Shown here in pieces: positions 26,423 to 34,653 of a stretch of DNA of 39,215 nucleotides. The notes beneath the pieces are model-generated. The model saw only the letters and a list, made by a program, of their open reading frames with translations, searched no databases and was not told the origin of the DNA. Each line of letters starts with the position of its first letter. Position 1 is the first letter of the stretch. Made by a program: the position numbers and the translations under genes. The stretch comes from JAHEJX01 sp041605955 (GTDB lineage Bacteria > Actinomycetota > Acidimicrobiia > Spongiisociales > UBA5794), in assembly GCA_041605955.1 (NCBI GenBank), contig JBFIXI010000039.1, forward strand, positions 1-39,215, given 5' to 3'.

Positions 26423-27397
26423 TCAGGCCCACTCGCCGAGCACGGTCTCCACGATGCGGTCGACCGAGGGAATCGTCTCGTCCTCGAGAATGTCGGCCGC
26501 CGGCAGCGGGATGTGGGGCGTGGTTATCCGGACGATGGGAGCATCGAGACTCCAGAAGACCTCGTGAGCAACCAGGGACGCGACTTCGGCGCCCCACCCA
26601 CACAGTCGGGGGTTCTCTTCGACGGTCACCAGTCGTCCGGTGCGTTCCACCGAACTGAGGATGGTCCCTGTGTCGAGCGGGACGAGTGTGCGGGCGTCGA
26701 TGACCTCTGCGGAGATCCCCTGCTCGCCGAGCCGCTCCGCAGCCGCCACCGCCCGCGGCACCATCAGGGCCAGCGCCACGATCGTGACATCGGAGCCTTC
26801 TCTGACGACCCGGGCTTTGCCGAGCTCGTCGACGATGTCACCATCGGGGACGTCCTCCTTGGTCGCCATGAGCGACTTGTGCTCGAAGAACACGACGGGA
26901 TCCGGATCGCGGATCGAAGCCGCCAGGAGTCCGATGACGTCGGTCGCAGTGGATGGGGCCACCACCTTGAGGCCCGGGATCATCATGCACCAGTTCTCCA
27001 CGCTCTGTGAGTGCTGGGCGCCGAATCGTGAGCCGCCGCCGTTAGCGGTGCGAATCACGATCGGCACGCTCACCTGTCCGTCAGTCATGTAGCGCAGCTT
27101 GGCGATCTCGTTGGCTACGAGGTCGAAGCAGACTGCCAGGAAGTCGCTGAACATGATCTCGGCGATCACCGGTACCCCGGTCATGGCGGCACCGGCAGCC
27201 GCCCCGAGGATTGCCTGCTCCGAGATCGGCGTGTCGCGGACCCGATCGGGGCCGAACTCCTCGAGGAGGCCGACCGTTGTCTTGAACACTCCGCCGGCGG
27301 CGGCCACATCCTCGCCGAGAAAGACGAGATTGGGGTCGCGGCGCATCTCCTGGGCGATCCCGCGCGCCACCGCGTCGCGATAGGTCAGCTCCGCCAC
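26423..27397 (-). CDS. TPP-dependent 2-oxo acid dehydrogenase E1 beta subunit
   Basis: This 324-residue transketolase-like beta subunit of a pyruvate/acetoin/branched-chain 2-oxo acid dehydrogenase pairs with the alpha subunit encoded just upstream. Visible are LGEDVAAAGG (27-36), the ISEQAILGAAAG segment (58-69) with E60, which activates the TPP aminopyrimidine, and H129 in RFGAQHSQS. The C-terminal domain starts near EGSDVTIVALAL. GTG 27397 has GGAGG at good distance and overlaps the alpha gene by 13 nt. Similarity within the family suggests the acetoin or pyruvate type, but substrate choice cannot be read here. No E2 or E3 gene is in the window. Confidence 0.9.
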   Translation of the reverse strand: MAELTYRDAVARGIAQEMRRDPNLVFLGEDVAAAGGVFKTTVGLLEEFGPDRVRDTPISEQAILGAAAGAAMTGVPVIAEIMFSDFLAVCFDLVANEIAKLRYMTDGQVSVPIVIRTANGGGSRFGAQHSQSVENWCMMIPGLKVVAPSTATDVIGLLAASIRDPDPVVFFEHKSLMATKEDVPDGDIVDELGKARVVREGSDVTIVALALMVPRAVAAAERLGEQGISAEVIDARTLVPLDTGTILSSVERTGRLVTVEENPRLCGWGAEVASLVAHEVFWSLDAPIVRITTPHIPLPAADILEDETIPSVDRIVETVLGEWA

Positions 27398-28449
27398 GCC
27401 GAGCCTCCGTCTGCCCACAGCTCGGTGAATATCGACTCGAGGGGCGGCTGGGCGCCGGCTTTGGCGGCCGCAGTGGCCCGATCGACCTGGTCGGCGACCC
27501 GGTTGCTGATCTCCGTCAACGTGCTCTCGCTGAATCCGCGGTCGAGCAATCGCTGGTGGTAGACGATGATCGGGTCGTATTCCTTCCACGCTTCGACTTC
27601 GGCCGGAGGCCGGTATTTGGCGGGATCGGCTCGGGAGTGGCCTCCCGACCTATACGTGATCGCCTCCACCAGCGACGGCCCTTCGCCCTGCCGAGCCCGC
27701 TCGAGCAGCTTGCGCGCCGTGTCGTAGACGACGTCGACATCGTTGCCGTCGATGATCATGGGCTCTAGTCCGTAGGCAGACGCCCGGTCCGCGGCCGGAT
27801 TCGCGACTGCGGTTATGTAGTCGATCGGGGTGTATTCCATGTAGAGGTTGTTCTCGCAGACGAACACGACCGGGAGGTTCCAGACCTTGGCCAGATTCAG
27901 CGCCTCGTGAAACGCCCCGATATTGGTGGTCCCGTCGCCGAAGAAACACACCGTCACCTGGCCGCTGTTGCGCAGCTGCGCCGACCAAGCCGTCCCGTTC
28001 GCCAACGTGAGGTGGGCGCCGATGATGGCATAGGAGCCCATCATTCCCCGGTCGGCATCGGACAAGTGCATCGAGCCGCCCTTGCCGCCCATCAGGCCGT
28101 TGGCTCGCCCAAGCAACTCGGCCAGCACGCTATCCATCGATGAGCCTTTGGACAGCGTGTGGGCATGCCCCCGGTACGTGGCGAACACGTAGTCGTCGGG
28201 ACGCAGCGCCTCGCCGAACCCCGCCGAAATCGCCTCCATCCCCAGCGACAGGTGGCTGGTTCCTTTGACGAGGTTCTGCATGAACAGGTCGTAAGCGCGT
28301 TTTTCAACTTGGCGGAGCTCTTGGAGCCGGGTGTAGAGGCTGAGCCGCGTCTCGTCCCGTAGGTCGAGCCCGGGATCGCCCTCCGGACGAGGTGCCCGCA
28401 CCGGCCGGGTCGCGTAGTCGTAGCGACCCTCGTCTGTACTAATACTCAT
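27385..28449 (-). CDS. TPP-dependent 2-oxo acid dehydrogenase E1 alpha subunit
   Basis: This 354-residue alpha subunit has the thiamine-pyrophosphate motif GDGTTNIGAF (171-180) running to N200-N201 (VFVCENN), the classic GDG-x25-30-NN spacing. TYRGHAHTLSKG (91-102) and GGKGGSMHLSD (121-131) are standard for pyruvate/acetoin dehydrogenase alpha chains. ITYRSGGHSRADP is the loop phosphorylated or remodelled in mammalian homologues. The start overlaps the end of the M24 gene by 11 nt and the end overlaps E1 beta by 13 nt, so the unit is tightly coupled. It oxidatively decarboxylates a 2-oxo acid or splits acetoin-like compounds together with an E2/E3 encoded elsewhere. Confidence 0.92.
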   Translation of the reverse strand: MSISTDEGRYDYATRPVRAPRPEGDPGLDLRDETRLSLYTRLQELRQVEKRAYDLFMQNLVKGTSHLSLGMEAISAGFGEALRPDDYVFATYRGHAHTLSKGSSMDSVLAELLGRANGLMGGKGGSMHLSDADRGMMGSYAIIGAHLTLANGTAWSAQLRNSGQVTVCFFGDGTTNIGAFHEALNLAKVWNLPVVFVCENNLYMEYTPIDYITAVANPAADRASAYGLEPMIIDGNDVDVVYDTARKLLERARQGEGPSLVEAITYRSGGHSRADPAKYRPPAEVEAWKEYDPIIVYHQRLLDRGFSESTLTEISNRVADQVDRATAAAKAGAQPPLESIFTELWADGGSAWRS

Positions 28450-29698
28450 TGGCGACCATCAACTCCTCACATGGGAACAGCGTGATGACCTTGGGCCCGT
28501 CGGCGGTGCAGACGACCTCTTCTTCGATGCGGGCCGCCGATCTGCCGTCTGTGGCCGGGGCGTAGGTCTCGAGGGCGAAGACCATCCCCTCTTTGATCTC
28601 GATTGGATCGTCCAGTGAATTGAGGCGGCTGATGATGGGCCGTTCGTGCAACCCGACGCCGACGCCGTGACCGAACTGCAGGCCGAAAGCATCCATCTCG
28701 TCCTCGAATCCGAATTCCTCCGCCTTGGGCCAGACTTTGGCGATCTGGTTTGTAGTCACTCCTGGCTTGACCAGCTCGATGGCGGCATCCATCCACTCTC
28801 GTGACTGTTTGAAGGCGTCGCGCTGCGCCTGGCTGGCGCGTCCCACGACAAAGGTGCGGTAGTAACAAGTGCGGTACCCGTTGAACACGTGGATGATGTC
28901 GAAATAGGCCTGGTCTCCGGGGCGGATCAGCCGATCGGAGAACACATGCGGATGGGGGCTGCAACGCTCCCCGGCGATCGAGTTGATCGCCTCGACGAAC
29001 TCGGAGCCCATCTCGAAGAGCCGAGCATGAGCGAGCGCCACGATGTCGCTCTCGCGGACCCCGGGCTTTAATGCCTCGAAGATGTCCTGGTAGACGCCGT
29101 CGACCATCGCGCAGGCCTGGGTCAACAGCATCACCTCGTCCTGGTTCTTGATCTCGCGAGCCGCCATCATCGCTTGCTGTCCGTCCACGACTTGCATCCC
29201 AGCCTTCTGCAGCTCGAGCAGCACGGCGGTCTCCGCCATGTCGACCCCGAGCGCTTCTGCGCCGACACCCTCGTCGCGGAGCACGCCGGCGATCTCGGCC
29301 GCAGCCCGGGCCTGCAAGCCGCTGGCCGGCCCGATGGCTCCTTGTAGGCCGGTGTTCCCCCCGATCGACTGCTCGGGGCGCATCGTGGGGTGTTGCAGCC
29401 GATGGGCTTTGGCCGCCGAACCAAAGTCCCAGATGCGGAAGTCGCCGTTGCGGGTGATCAAGGCGTAGCGCTCGCCCTTGTTGAACGCCCAGTAACCGAT
29501 GTGGGTGGAGGTCAAGTACCGGATATTGGACGTCTCGAAGAGCAGCAGCGCGCCGAGGCCGTGCTCGTCCATCGCCATCCTGACGCGGCTGAGCCGGTAG
29601 TCCTTGAGCCGCTCCCAGTTGACCCGGTCCTCCCAATCGACTGCCTGGATGCCCGGAGAGGGGGTGGTGGCTACGGGGAAATCACCGGTGGTGGTCAT
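28439..29698 (-). CDS. M24 (creatinase/aminopeptidase P-like) protein with altered metal site, copy 2
   Basis: This 419-residue paralogue of the 20639-21877 protein has D267 (YFDIIHVF), H344 and H351 (FGHGVGVGLHERP), E377 (FALETY) and E392 (ARIEEEVV), but again cysteine (C278 in RTCYYRT) where the second metal aspartate should be. Sharing this substitution makes a common non-peptidase chemistry likely. Ectoine hydrolase and creatinase are M24 members that open C-N bonds of small molecules and are reasonable functional models. ATG 29698 has AGGAGA upstream. Operator site 4 lies 68 nt ahead and would control this gene and the three overlapping genes after it. Confidence 0.83.
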   Translation of the reverse strand: MTTTGDFPVATTPSPGIQAVDWEDRVNWERLKDYRLSRVRMAMDEHGLGALLLFETSNIRYLTSTHIGYWAFNKGERYALITRNGDFRIWDFGSAAKAHRLQHPTMRPEQSIGGNTGLQGAIGPASGLQARAAAEIAGVLRDEGVGAEALGVDMAETAVLLELQKAGMQVVDGQQAMMAAREIKNQDEVMLLTQACAMVDGVYQDIFEALKPGVRESDIVALAHARLFEMGSEFVEAINSIAGERCSPHPHVFSDRLIRPGDQAYFDIIHVFNGYRTCYYRTFVVGRASQAQRDAFKQSREWMDAAIELVKPGVTTNQIAKVWPKAEEFGFEDEMDAFGLQFGHGVGVGLHERPIISRLNSLDDPIEIKEGMVFALETYAPATDGRSAARIEEEVVCTADGPKVITLFPCEELMVANEY

Positions 29699-29766
29699 CA
29701 GACTTCTCCTCTTGTTGGCGTCTCGGGCGTCGTGGTGGCGATGAGCTACTTGTCCCCGGAGGGCAT

Positions 29767-29780
29767 TGCAATCGATTGTA
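29767..29780. promoter_or_regulatory. LacI-type operator, site 4 (one-base variant)
   Basis: TGCAATCGATTGTA. On the minus strand it reads TACAAT first, a -10-like hexamer facing the M24-E1-hydroxylase operon. It is paired with site 5, whose centre is 78 bp away, in a divergent control region. Confidence 0.78.
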
Positions 29781-29844
29781 GCGAGAGCCGCCCCAGCCCG
29801 TCTTGGTGGCCGGTGGCACCGTGCAGACCTTGATCCGCTGGCAT

Positions 29845-29858
29845 TACAATCGATTGCA
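29845..29858. promoter_or_regulatory. LacI-type operator, site 5 (one-base variant)
   Basis: TACAATCGATTGCA. Here the TACAAT half faces right, toward the dehydrogenase gene whose ATG is 24 nt downstream. Each half of this divergent region thus has its own operator in mirrored orientation. Confidence 0.78.
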
Positions 29859-29882
29859 GTCACCATTGAAGGGGAGGGCCGA

Positions 29883-30809
29883 ATGCCGGCTGACAACCAC
29901 CGACTCGGATGGATCGGCACCGGGCGCATGGGCTATGCGCTCTGTGTCCGCCTGCTCGAGGCGGGCCACGACCTGTGGGTCTACAACCGGACCCGGGCCA
30001 AAGCCGAGCCGCTCGAGGAGCACGGTGCCAAAGTGGTCGACACGCCCGCGGAGCTGGGCGAGCGCGACATCGTGTTCACGATGGTGGCGGGACCCCAAGA
30101 CGTACTCGATGTGACTGTGGGCCCGCAGGGTGTCCTATCGGGATCAACTGGTCCGCGAATCATCGTGGACTCGACGACGATCGATCCGACGACTTCAGTC
30201 GAGCTGCGAGCGGCGGCCGCAGAGCGTGGGGCCAGCGTGCTGGCGGCTCCCGTCAGCGGCAACGCCAAGGTGGTCAAGTCAGGCAAGCTCACCGTCGTTG
30301 CCTCGGGCCCGCGCGAGGCCTTCGACACGGTCGAGCCGTATCTCGACGCATTCGGCCGCAAGGTGACATACGTGGGCGATGTCGACCAGGCGCGCCTCGT
30401 CAAGTTGTGCCACAACCTCCACCTGGGCGTGGTCACCCAGTCGCTGGCAGAGGTCACTCTGCTCGCCGAGGCGTCCGGGGTATCGCGCCACGACTTCCTC
30501 GAGTTCTTCAACGACTCCGTGATGGGGTCTACCTTCACCCGCTACAAGACGCCGGCATTCGTGAATCTCGATTGGACCCCAACCTTTACGTGGCACCTGC
30601 TGCGCAAGGACCTGGAGCTGGGCTTGGCGACCGGACGAGAGCTGGACGTCCCCATGCACACCGCGGCTTTGGTGAGCCAAATCGTGATGGAGGGAATCGG
30701 GCGGGGTATGGGCGACAGCGACTTTGGTGCACTGCTGGAGCTGCAGGCTGCCGCCTCCGGCCGCGAGCTCGAATCAGAAGACGAAGACGTATCCGATGGG
30801 CTCAGCTGA
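29883..30809 (+). CDS. 3-hydroxyisobutyrate dehydrogenase-family oxidoreductase
   Basis: This 308-residue NAD(P)-dependent beta-hydroxyacid dehydrogenase has the Rossmann turn GWIGTGRMG (9-17), VYNRTRAKAE, the substrate-binding loop APVSGNAKVVKSGKLTVVASG-like region and the catalytic lysine in LVKLCHNLHLG. The usual VSGG is VSGN here, a small departure. Enzymes of this family oxidise 3-hydroxyisobutyrate, tartronate semialdehyde, 6-phosphogluconate or 4-hydroxybutyrate-like substrates. AAGGGGAGG lies just before the ATG. An aldehyde dehydrogenase follows 20 nt downstream, so the pair would oxidise an alcohol to an acid via a semialdehyde. Confidence 0.88.
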   Translation: MPADNHRLGWIGTGRMGYALCVRLLEAGHDLWVYNRTRAKAEPLEEHGAKVVDTPAELGERDIVFTMVAGPQDVLDVTVGPQGVLSGSTGPRIIVDSTTIDPTTSVELRAAAAERGASVLAAPVSGNAKVVKSGKLTVVASGPREAFDTVEPYLDAFGRKVTYVGDVDQARLVKLCHNLHLGVVTQSLAEVTLLAEASGVSRHDFLEFFNDSVMGSTFTRYKTPAFVNLDWTPTFTWHLLRKDLELGLATGRELDVPMHTAALVSQIVMEGIGRGMGDSDFGALLELQAAASGRELESEDEDVSDGLS

Positions 30810-30829
30810 GCAGGCGAGGTGTGAGCGAC

Positions 30830-32281
30830 GTGTTGAGTGAGATAACCCAGAACGATATCGCCCGGATGTACGTCGGCGGTGAATGGCTGCCGGCATCCGA
30901 TGGAGCGAAGATCGTCGTGCTCGATCCCGCCACCGGGGAAAGTATCGCCGACGTAGCCAGCGCCTCGGTCGATGACGCGCTGCATGCGGTGAGCGTGGCC
31001 TACGACGCGCAGCCAGCGTGGGCCGCGACCGCGCCGCGGACCCGCGCCGAGATCCTCCGCAAGGCATACGAGATCATGGTTGCCCGCGCCGACGACATCG
31101 CAGAGCTCATCGTCCTGGAAATGGGCAAAGCTCTTCCCGAAGCGCGCGCCGAAGCCGTGTATTCCGCCGAGTTCTTTCGCTGGTTCTCCGAGGAAGCGGT
31201 GCGCAACATCGGTTCCGTGTCGATCGCCCCTGGGGGGGACAAGCGGATTCTTGCCGTCCATCAGCCGATCGGCGTTTCCGTTCTGATAACGCCGTGGAAC
31301 TTTCCGGCGGCGATGGCAACTCGCAAGATCGGCCCGGCGTTCGCCGCCGGCTGCACGGTGATACTCAAGCCGGCGTCCGATACCCCGCTGACGGCGTTGG
31401 CGTTGGCTCAGATCCTCGAAGAAGCCGGGGCGCCCCCGGGCACTGTCAACGTGCTGCCCAGCCGCCGCTCGGGCGAAGTAGCGGAGGCCATGCTGACGGA
31501 TCCGCGGGTGCGCAACCTGTCGTTCACTGGATCGACCGCTGTAGGCCGCAGATTGCTGGAGGTCACATCACGTCACATCGTGCGTTCATCGATGGAACTA
31601 GGCGGCAATTCCCCTTTCCTTGTATTCGAGGACGCCGATATCGAGGCTGCCGTTACCGGAGCGATGATCGCCAAGATGCGCAACGGCGGCCAGTCCTGCA
31701 TCGCTGCCAATCGCATCCTGGTGCACGAAGCGGTGGCAGACGAGTTCTCCCGCCAGTTCTCCGCAGCCATGGCCGGCGTCAAGACCGGGCCCGGTCTGGA
31801 TCCGGGCGTCGAGCTGGGCCCGATGATCAACGAAGGGGCCCAGGCTGACATGAAGGAGCTCGTGGGCGTGTCGACCGGGGCCGGCGCCTCAGTGGCCACC
31901 GGCGGCCAAGCACCCGCCCGGCCCGGTTTCTTCTTCGAGCCCACCGTGCTGACCAATGTGACCCGCGACGACCCCATTCTCGACCGGGAGATCTTCGGGC
32001 CGCTGGCGCCGGTGATTCGTTTCGATTCTGAGGAAGAGGCCTTGGCGCTCGCCAACGATACCGAGCACGGGTTGGCCGCCTACGTCTACACGCACGATCT
32101 CGAGCGTGGCTTGCGGGTCGCCGAGGCGATCGAAACCGGCATGGTTGGCATCAATCGCGGCCTCATCTCTGACCCCGCCGCCCCGTTTGGAGGGGTCAAG
32201 GAGTCGGGACTGGGCCGCGAAGGCGGCACCTACGGGATGTTCGAGTTCCTCGAGACGAAGTACATCGCCGCCGATTGGTAA
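30830..32281 (+). CDS. NAD(P)-dependent aldehyde dehydrogenase (succinate-semialdehyde type)
   Basis: This 483-residue ALDH has catalytic C290 (GGQSCIAANR), E256 (SMELGGNSPF), N157 (TPWNFPA), the cofactor lysine K180 (VILKPAS) and SFTGSTAVGRR (231-241). The closing segment PFGGVKESGLGREGG is typical. The pattern is nearest to succinate-semialdehyde/glutarate-semialdehyde dehydrogenases (GabD-like), but substrate range in this family is broad. Two GTG starts are possible, 30821 and 30830; 30830 sits 10 nt after GAGG and is preferred. The frame extends back through the previous gene as an antiphase artefact. It is co-transcribed with the hydroxyacid dehydrogenase under site 5. Confidence 0.9.
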   Translation: MLSEITQNDIARMYVGGEWLPASDGAKIVVLDPATGESIADVASASVDDALHAVSVAYDAQPAWAATAPRTRAEILRKAYEIMVARADDIAELIVLEMGKALPEARAEAVYSAEFFRWFSEEAVRNIGSVSIAPGGDKRILAVHQPIGVSVLITPWNFPAAMATRKIGPAFAAGCTVILKPASDTPLTALALAQILEEAGAPPGTVNVLPSRRSGEVAEAMLTDPRVRNLSFTGSTAVGRRLLEVTSRHIVRSSMELGGNSPFLVFEDADIEAAVTGAMIAKMRNGGQSCIAANRILVHEAVADEFSRQFSAAMAGVKTGPGLDPGVELGPMINEGAQADMKELVGVSTGAGASVATGGQAPARPGFFFEPTVLTNVTRDDPILDREIFGPLAPVIRFDSEEEALALANDTEHGLAAYVYTHDLERGLRVAEAIETGMVGINRGLISDPAAPFGGVKESGLGREGGTYGMFEFLETKYIAADW

Positions 32282-32312
32282 CCCGTCTCGGGCTAGGCCC
32301 ACAACGCGGGTT
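32280..32312. terminator. Possible bidirectional terminator between convergent genes
   Basis: AACCCG (32280-32285) pairs with CGGGTT (32307-32312) and encloses a smaller hairpin, GGGC/GCCC (32290-32293 with 32297-32300). It starts within the ALDH stop codon and ends 7 nt before the OsmC stop. There is no T-tract, so the call is tentative. Confidence 0.4.
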
Positions 32313-32318
32313 GGTCGA

Positions 32319-32813
32319 CTAAGCGCCGGTCGGCTTGCGTACCCACACCATCTCGGTCTTGACGCCTGCGTCGCTGATGAGGTTGAAGACCGGACACCGA
32401 GCTTCGGTCTCCTCGACTACCGCGGCCAGCCTGTCCTCGCTCTCGTCGGTGGTCACCGTGGCCTGCAGCCGCACGGTCTGGAAATGAGCTCGCACATCGC
32501 GCTTGCCCATGCGGCCGCGGATGTCGATGGTGAACGCCGCCTCGAACTCGATCCGCTCATAGGAGAATCCGAGATCGTCGGCGGTCCGCCGGAAGGTGAC
32601 CGCCTCACATCCGCACAGCGCCCCGAGCACAGTGTGCAGCGGTGACGGGCCCTCGGCGGTGCCGCCGTGGGCGACGGGCTCGTCCGTAGCGAAATGTCCG
32701 TACTCCCCAAAGTCGATGAACGTCATCATCGAGGCGTCGTTCGATGCCGTCACTGACTTGCCCCTGATGATCGGCTCGGTCAGCTCGTCGACGTTCTTTA
32801 TCTCGGTAGCCAT
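32319..32813 (-). CDS. OsmC family protein (peroxide-reducing type)
   Basis: This 164-residue OsmC/Ohr-fold protein has C67 or C69 in LGALCGCEAVT and C140 in EARCPVFNLI, the two-cysteine layout used by the family to reduce organic hydroperoxides. It has an extra cysteine next to the first. The segment GTAEGPSPLHTVLGAL is typical of the YhfA/OsmC-like branch. The start lies 3 nt after the stop of the CMD gene, so the two form a thiol-redox pair under operator site 6. The physiological reductant may be a CMD/AhpD-like partner, which is inference from context. Confidence 0.86.
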   Translation of the reverse strand: MATEIKNVDELTEPIIRGKSVTASNDASMMTFIDFGEYGHFATDEPVAHGGTAEGPSPLHTVLGALCGCEAVTFRRTADDLGFSYERIEFEAAFTIDIRGRMGKRDVRAHFQTVRLQATVTTDESEDRLAAVVEETEARCPVFNLISDAGVKTEMVWVRKPTGA

Positions 32814-32816
32814 ACC

Positions 32817-33380
32817 TCACACCCTCTCTGTGCCGAGCCCGGCGGTCGTGTCGCTCATCACTTCCTTGTGGCCTAGGTCGAGTGTCTTGATCCAGCGCTG
32901 TTGGCCGGAAGTGAGGGCAATGAAGAAGCCGAGCTCGACCAGCTCGGCCGGCTCGAAGTTGCGGTGCAGCCTCTCCCACATCTCGTCCGTCGCCAGCCCG
33001 GCATCCCAAACGATGGCGTCGGTATAGGCGAGCGCCGCTTTCTCCCGCTCCGTGTAGCGATCCGATTTCTCGAAGAGCAACAGGTCGGCGTAGTGGTCTT
33101 CCTCGACGTCGGCGTCGACGGACCGCTGGGCGGCGCAGTAGCCGCAGGCGACAGTCTTCGTGACGTACACTCGGCACAGCTCTTTGAGCTCGTGCTCTAC
33201 GACGCCGTCGACGAACGTGTCCATCCACGCCTGGGTGAAGCTCTTCAGAACTGCCGGGACGTGTGCGCGAATCGCTTGGCTCTCCGGCCGGGGGGTTCCG
33301 AACTGCCGGGCCCGGTCGAGAGCAGCCTTCACTTCCGGATCGTCGATTTGTGTCAGGTCGGGATACGGGATGCGTGCCAT
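32817..33380 (-). CDS. Carboxymuconolactone decarboxylase/AhpD-like protein, copy 1 (CxxC)
   Basis: This 187-residue all-helical protein of the CMD/AhpD fold has redox motif C79-G-Y-C82 (VACGYCAAQRS) and E67 twelve residues before the first Cys, as in AhpD (E118/C130/C133). The AhpD histidine four residues after the second Cys is not conserved (R86). It probably acts as a disulfide reductase or hydroperoxidase. It is the direct comparator for the TGA-containing gene at 35679-36248, aligning along its whole length without gaps near the motif. Operator site 6 ends 35 nt before the ATG. Confidence 0.86.
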   Translation of the reverse strand: MARIPYPDLTQIDDPEVKAALDRARQFGTPRPESQAIRAHVPAVLKSFTQAWMDTFVDGVVEHELKELCRVYVTKTVACGYCAAQRSVDADVEEDHYADLLLFEKSDRYTEREKAALAYTDAIVWDAGLATDEMWERLHRNFEPAELVELGFFIALTSGQQRWIKTLDLGHKEVMSDTTAGLGTERV

Positions 33381-33415
33381 GTCACCTCAGCGCTCGTGTG
33401 CCGCCATCGTAGCCC

Positions 33416-33429
33416 TGCAATCGATTGCA
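33416..33429. promoter_or_regulatory. LacI-type operator, site 6 (perfect palindrome)
   Basis: TGCAATCGATTGCA lies between the MFS stop and the CMD copy 1 start, 35 nt ahead of that start. The distance matches the EamA (34 nt) and FAD oxidoreductase (36 nt) sites. It would control the CMD-OsmC pair. Confidence 0.8.
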
Positions 33430-33471
33430 GGGCCACGGAGTGGAGGCCCGGGGCGCTCGATGTGCCGCGGA

Positions 33472-34653
33472 TCATGCTTGGCGTCTGCCCGGCGCGGTCT
33501 CCGGGATGACCCTGAAGGCCAGCAGGAACACTCCGATGACGAAAGCGCCGAGGGGGGCGGTGGCCCAAGCGCGCCCCAAGGTTTCGTAGAGGGCTCCGGC
33601 GACGAGCGGTGCCAGCAGCAGCGCAGTGTCGCCCGTGACGCGGAACACCCCGAGCCGTCGCCCCATGCGGCCGCCCTCGCTGAGATCGGCCAATACGGTG
33701 GCTCCGACGTTCACCGCCGAGGATCCAACGGAGAACAGCATGATCGCCGCCCACCACGCGACCGTCGAGTCGCCCCCTGCGAAGACGATCAGGGCGGCGA
33801 ACTGCAGCGCCAGGCCGGGGAACAGCGCCCACCGCCGTGAGTAGCGATCGGACACGTAACCGCTGGCGAGGGCTCCGACCAGCCGCAGGAGGCCACCCAC
33901 TCCGATGGCGATGCCGATCATCCCAACGGTAAGGGAGAGCTCGGCATCACCAACTATGGGTATCAACGTGTGGATGAGAGCAGCTCCGATGCCGAATTGG
34001 ACCGCCGGAAGCAAGTAGAGAGCTATGAGGACGGGGCGGTCGATGTGGCTGGGCACGGCCTTGGAGCGCCTTGCTTCGATGGTGGTACCGCGGGTCCGCG
34101 GGACCCGCAGGGTTGCGGCGATGGCGACGCCGAGGATCGCCGCCGCAAGGAACGCCCCCCGCCAATCCCAGATCGATGCTGTGATGCCGCCGAAAGTGGG
34201 GCCGATCGCTTGGCCGACCATGAGCGCAGCGGCGAAGCCGGACATGGCGACGCCTCGTCGTGCCCGTGGAGCCTCGGCGAAAGCGGCAATGCCGGTGGTA
34301 TTGGTCCAGGCCGATCCAACTCCGAGAACGAAGGCGGCCGCGAATGCGAAGCCACTGTTCGGGGCCATAGCGGCGATCAGTGATCCTACGGCCACGATCA
34401 GAGCGCCGATCGACAGCATCGAGAGGGCAGGCCGGTCGTCGGTGAGCCGCCCGGCAGGCATGTCCGTGACTATGCGACCCAGCGCAAAGGCGGCGATGAA
34501 AGCTCCCAGGGCGGTCGGGGACATGCTGAGCTCGCGTCCTAGGTCGGGGAGCAGTGGTGCCCTCACGTGGGCGGCGACGGTGATGCCTAGGACCCCGGCA
34601 GCAATCGGACCAAAGAAGATGGAACCGTGAACGGCGGTTTGGATTCGGCTCAA
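33472..34653 (-). CDS. Major facilitator superfamily transporter
   Basis: This 393-residue membrane protein has about twelve hydrophobic spans in two halves joined by a charged loop (about 180-200, RVPRTRGTTIEARRSKAVP). The MFS motif A region after span 2 reads GRIVTDMPAGRLTDDRPAL, and its second-half equivalent is ASGYVSDRYSRRWALF. The TTG start overlaps the stop of the LacI gene (TTGA), so transporter and regulator are co-translated. That suggests the transported compound, or its product, is the regulator's effector. Direction of transport is unknown. Confidence 0.85.
   Translation of the reverse strand: MSRIQTAVHGSIFFGPIAAGVLGITVAAHVRAPLLPDLGRELSMSPTALGAFIAAFALGRIVTDMPAGRLTDDRPALSMLSIGALIVAVGSLIAAMAPNSGFAFAAAFVLGVGSAWTNTTGIAAFAEAPRARRGVAMSGFAAALMVGQAIGPTFGGITASIWDWRGAFLAAAILGVAIAATLRVPRTRGTTIEARRSKAVPSHIDRPVLIALYLLPAVQFGIGAALIHTLIPIVGDAELSLTVGMIGIAIGVGGLLRLVGALASGYVSDRYSRRWALFPGLALQFAALIVFAGGDSTVAWWAAIMLFSVGSSAVNVGATVLADLSEGGRMGRRLGVFRVTGDTALLLAPLVAGALYETLGRAWATAPLGAFVIGVFLLAFRVIPETAPGRRQA

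Noticed and set aside
29909..30829. N-terminal extension of the aldehyde dehydrogenase by about 300 residues
   Set aside because: The extension is an arginine-rich out-of-phase reading of the hydroxyacid dehydrogenase gene; ALDH homology begins right after GTG 30830.
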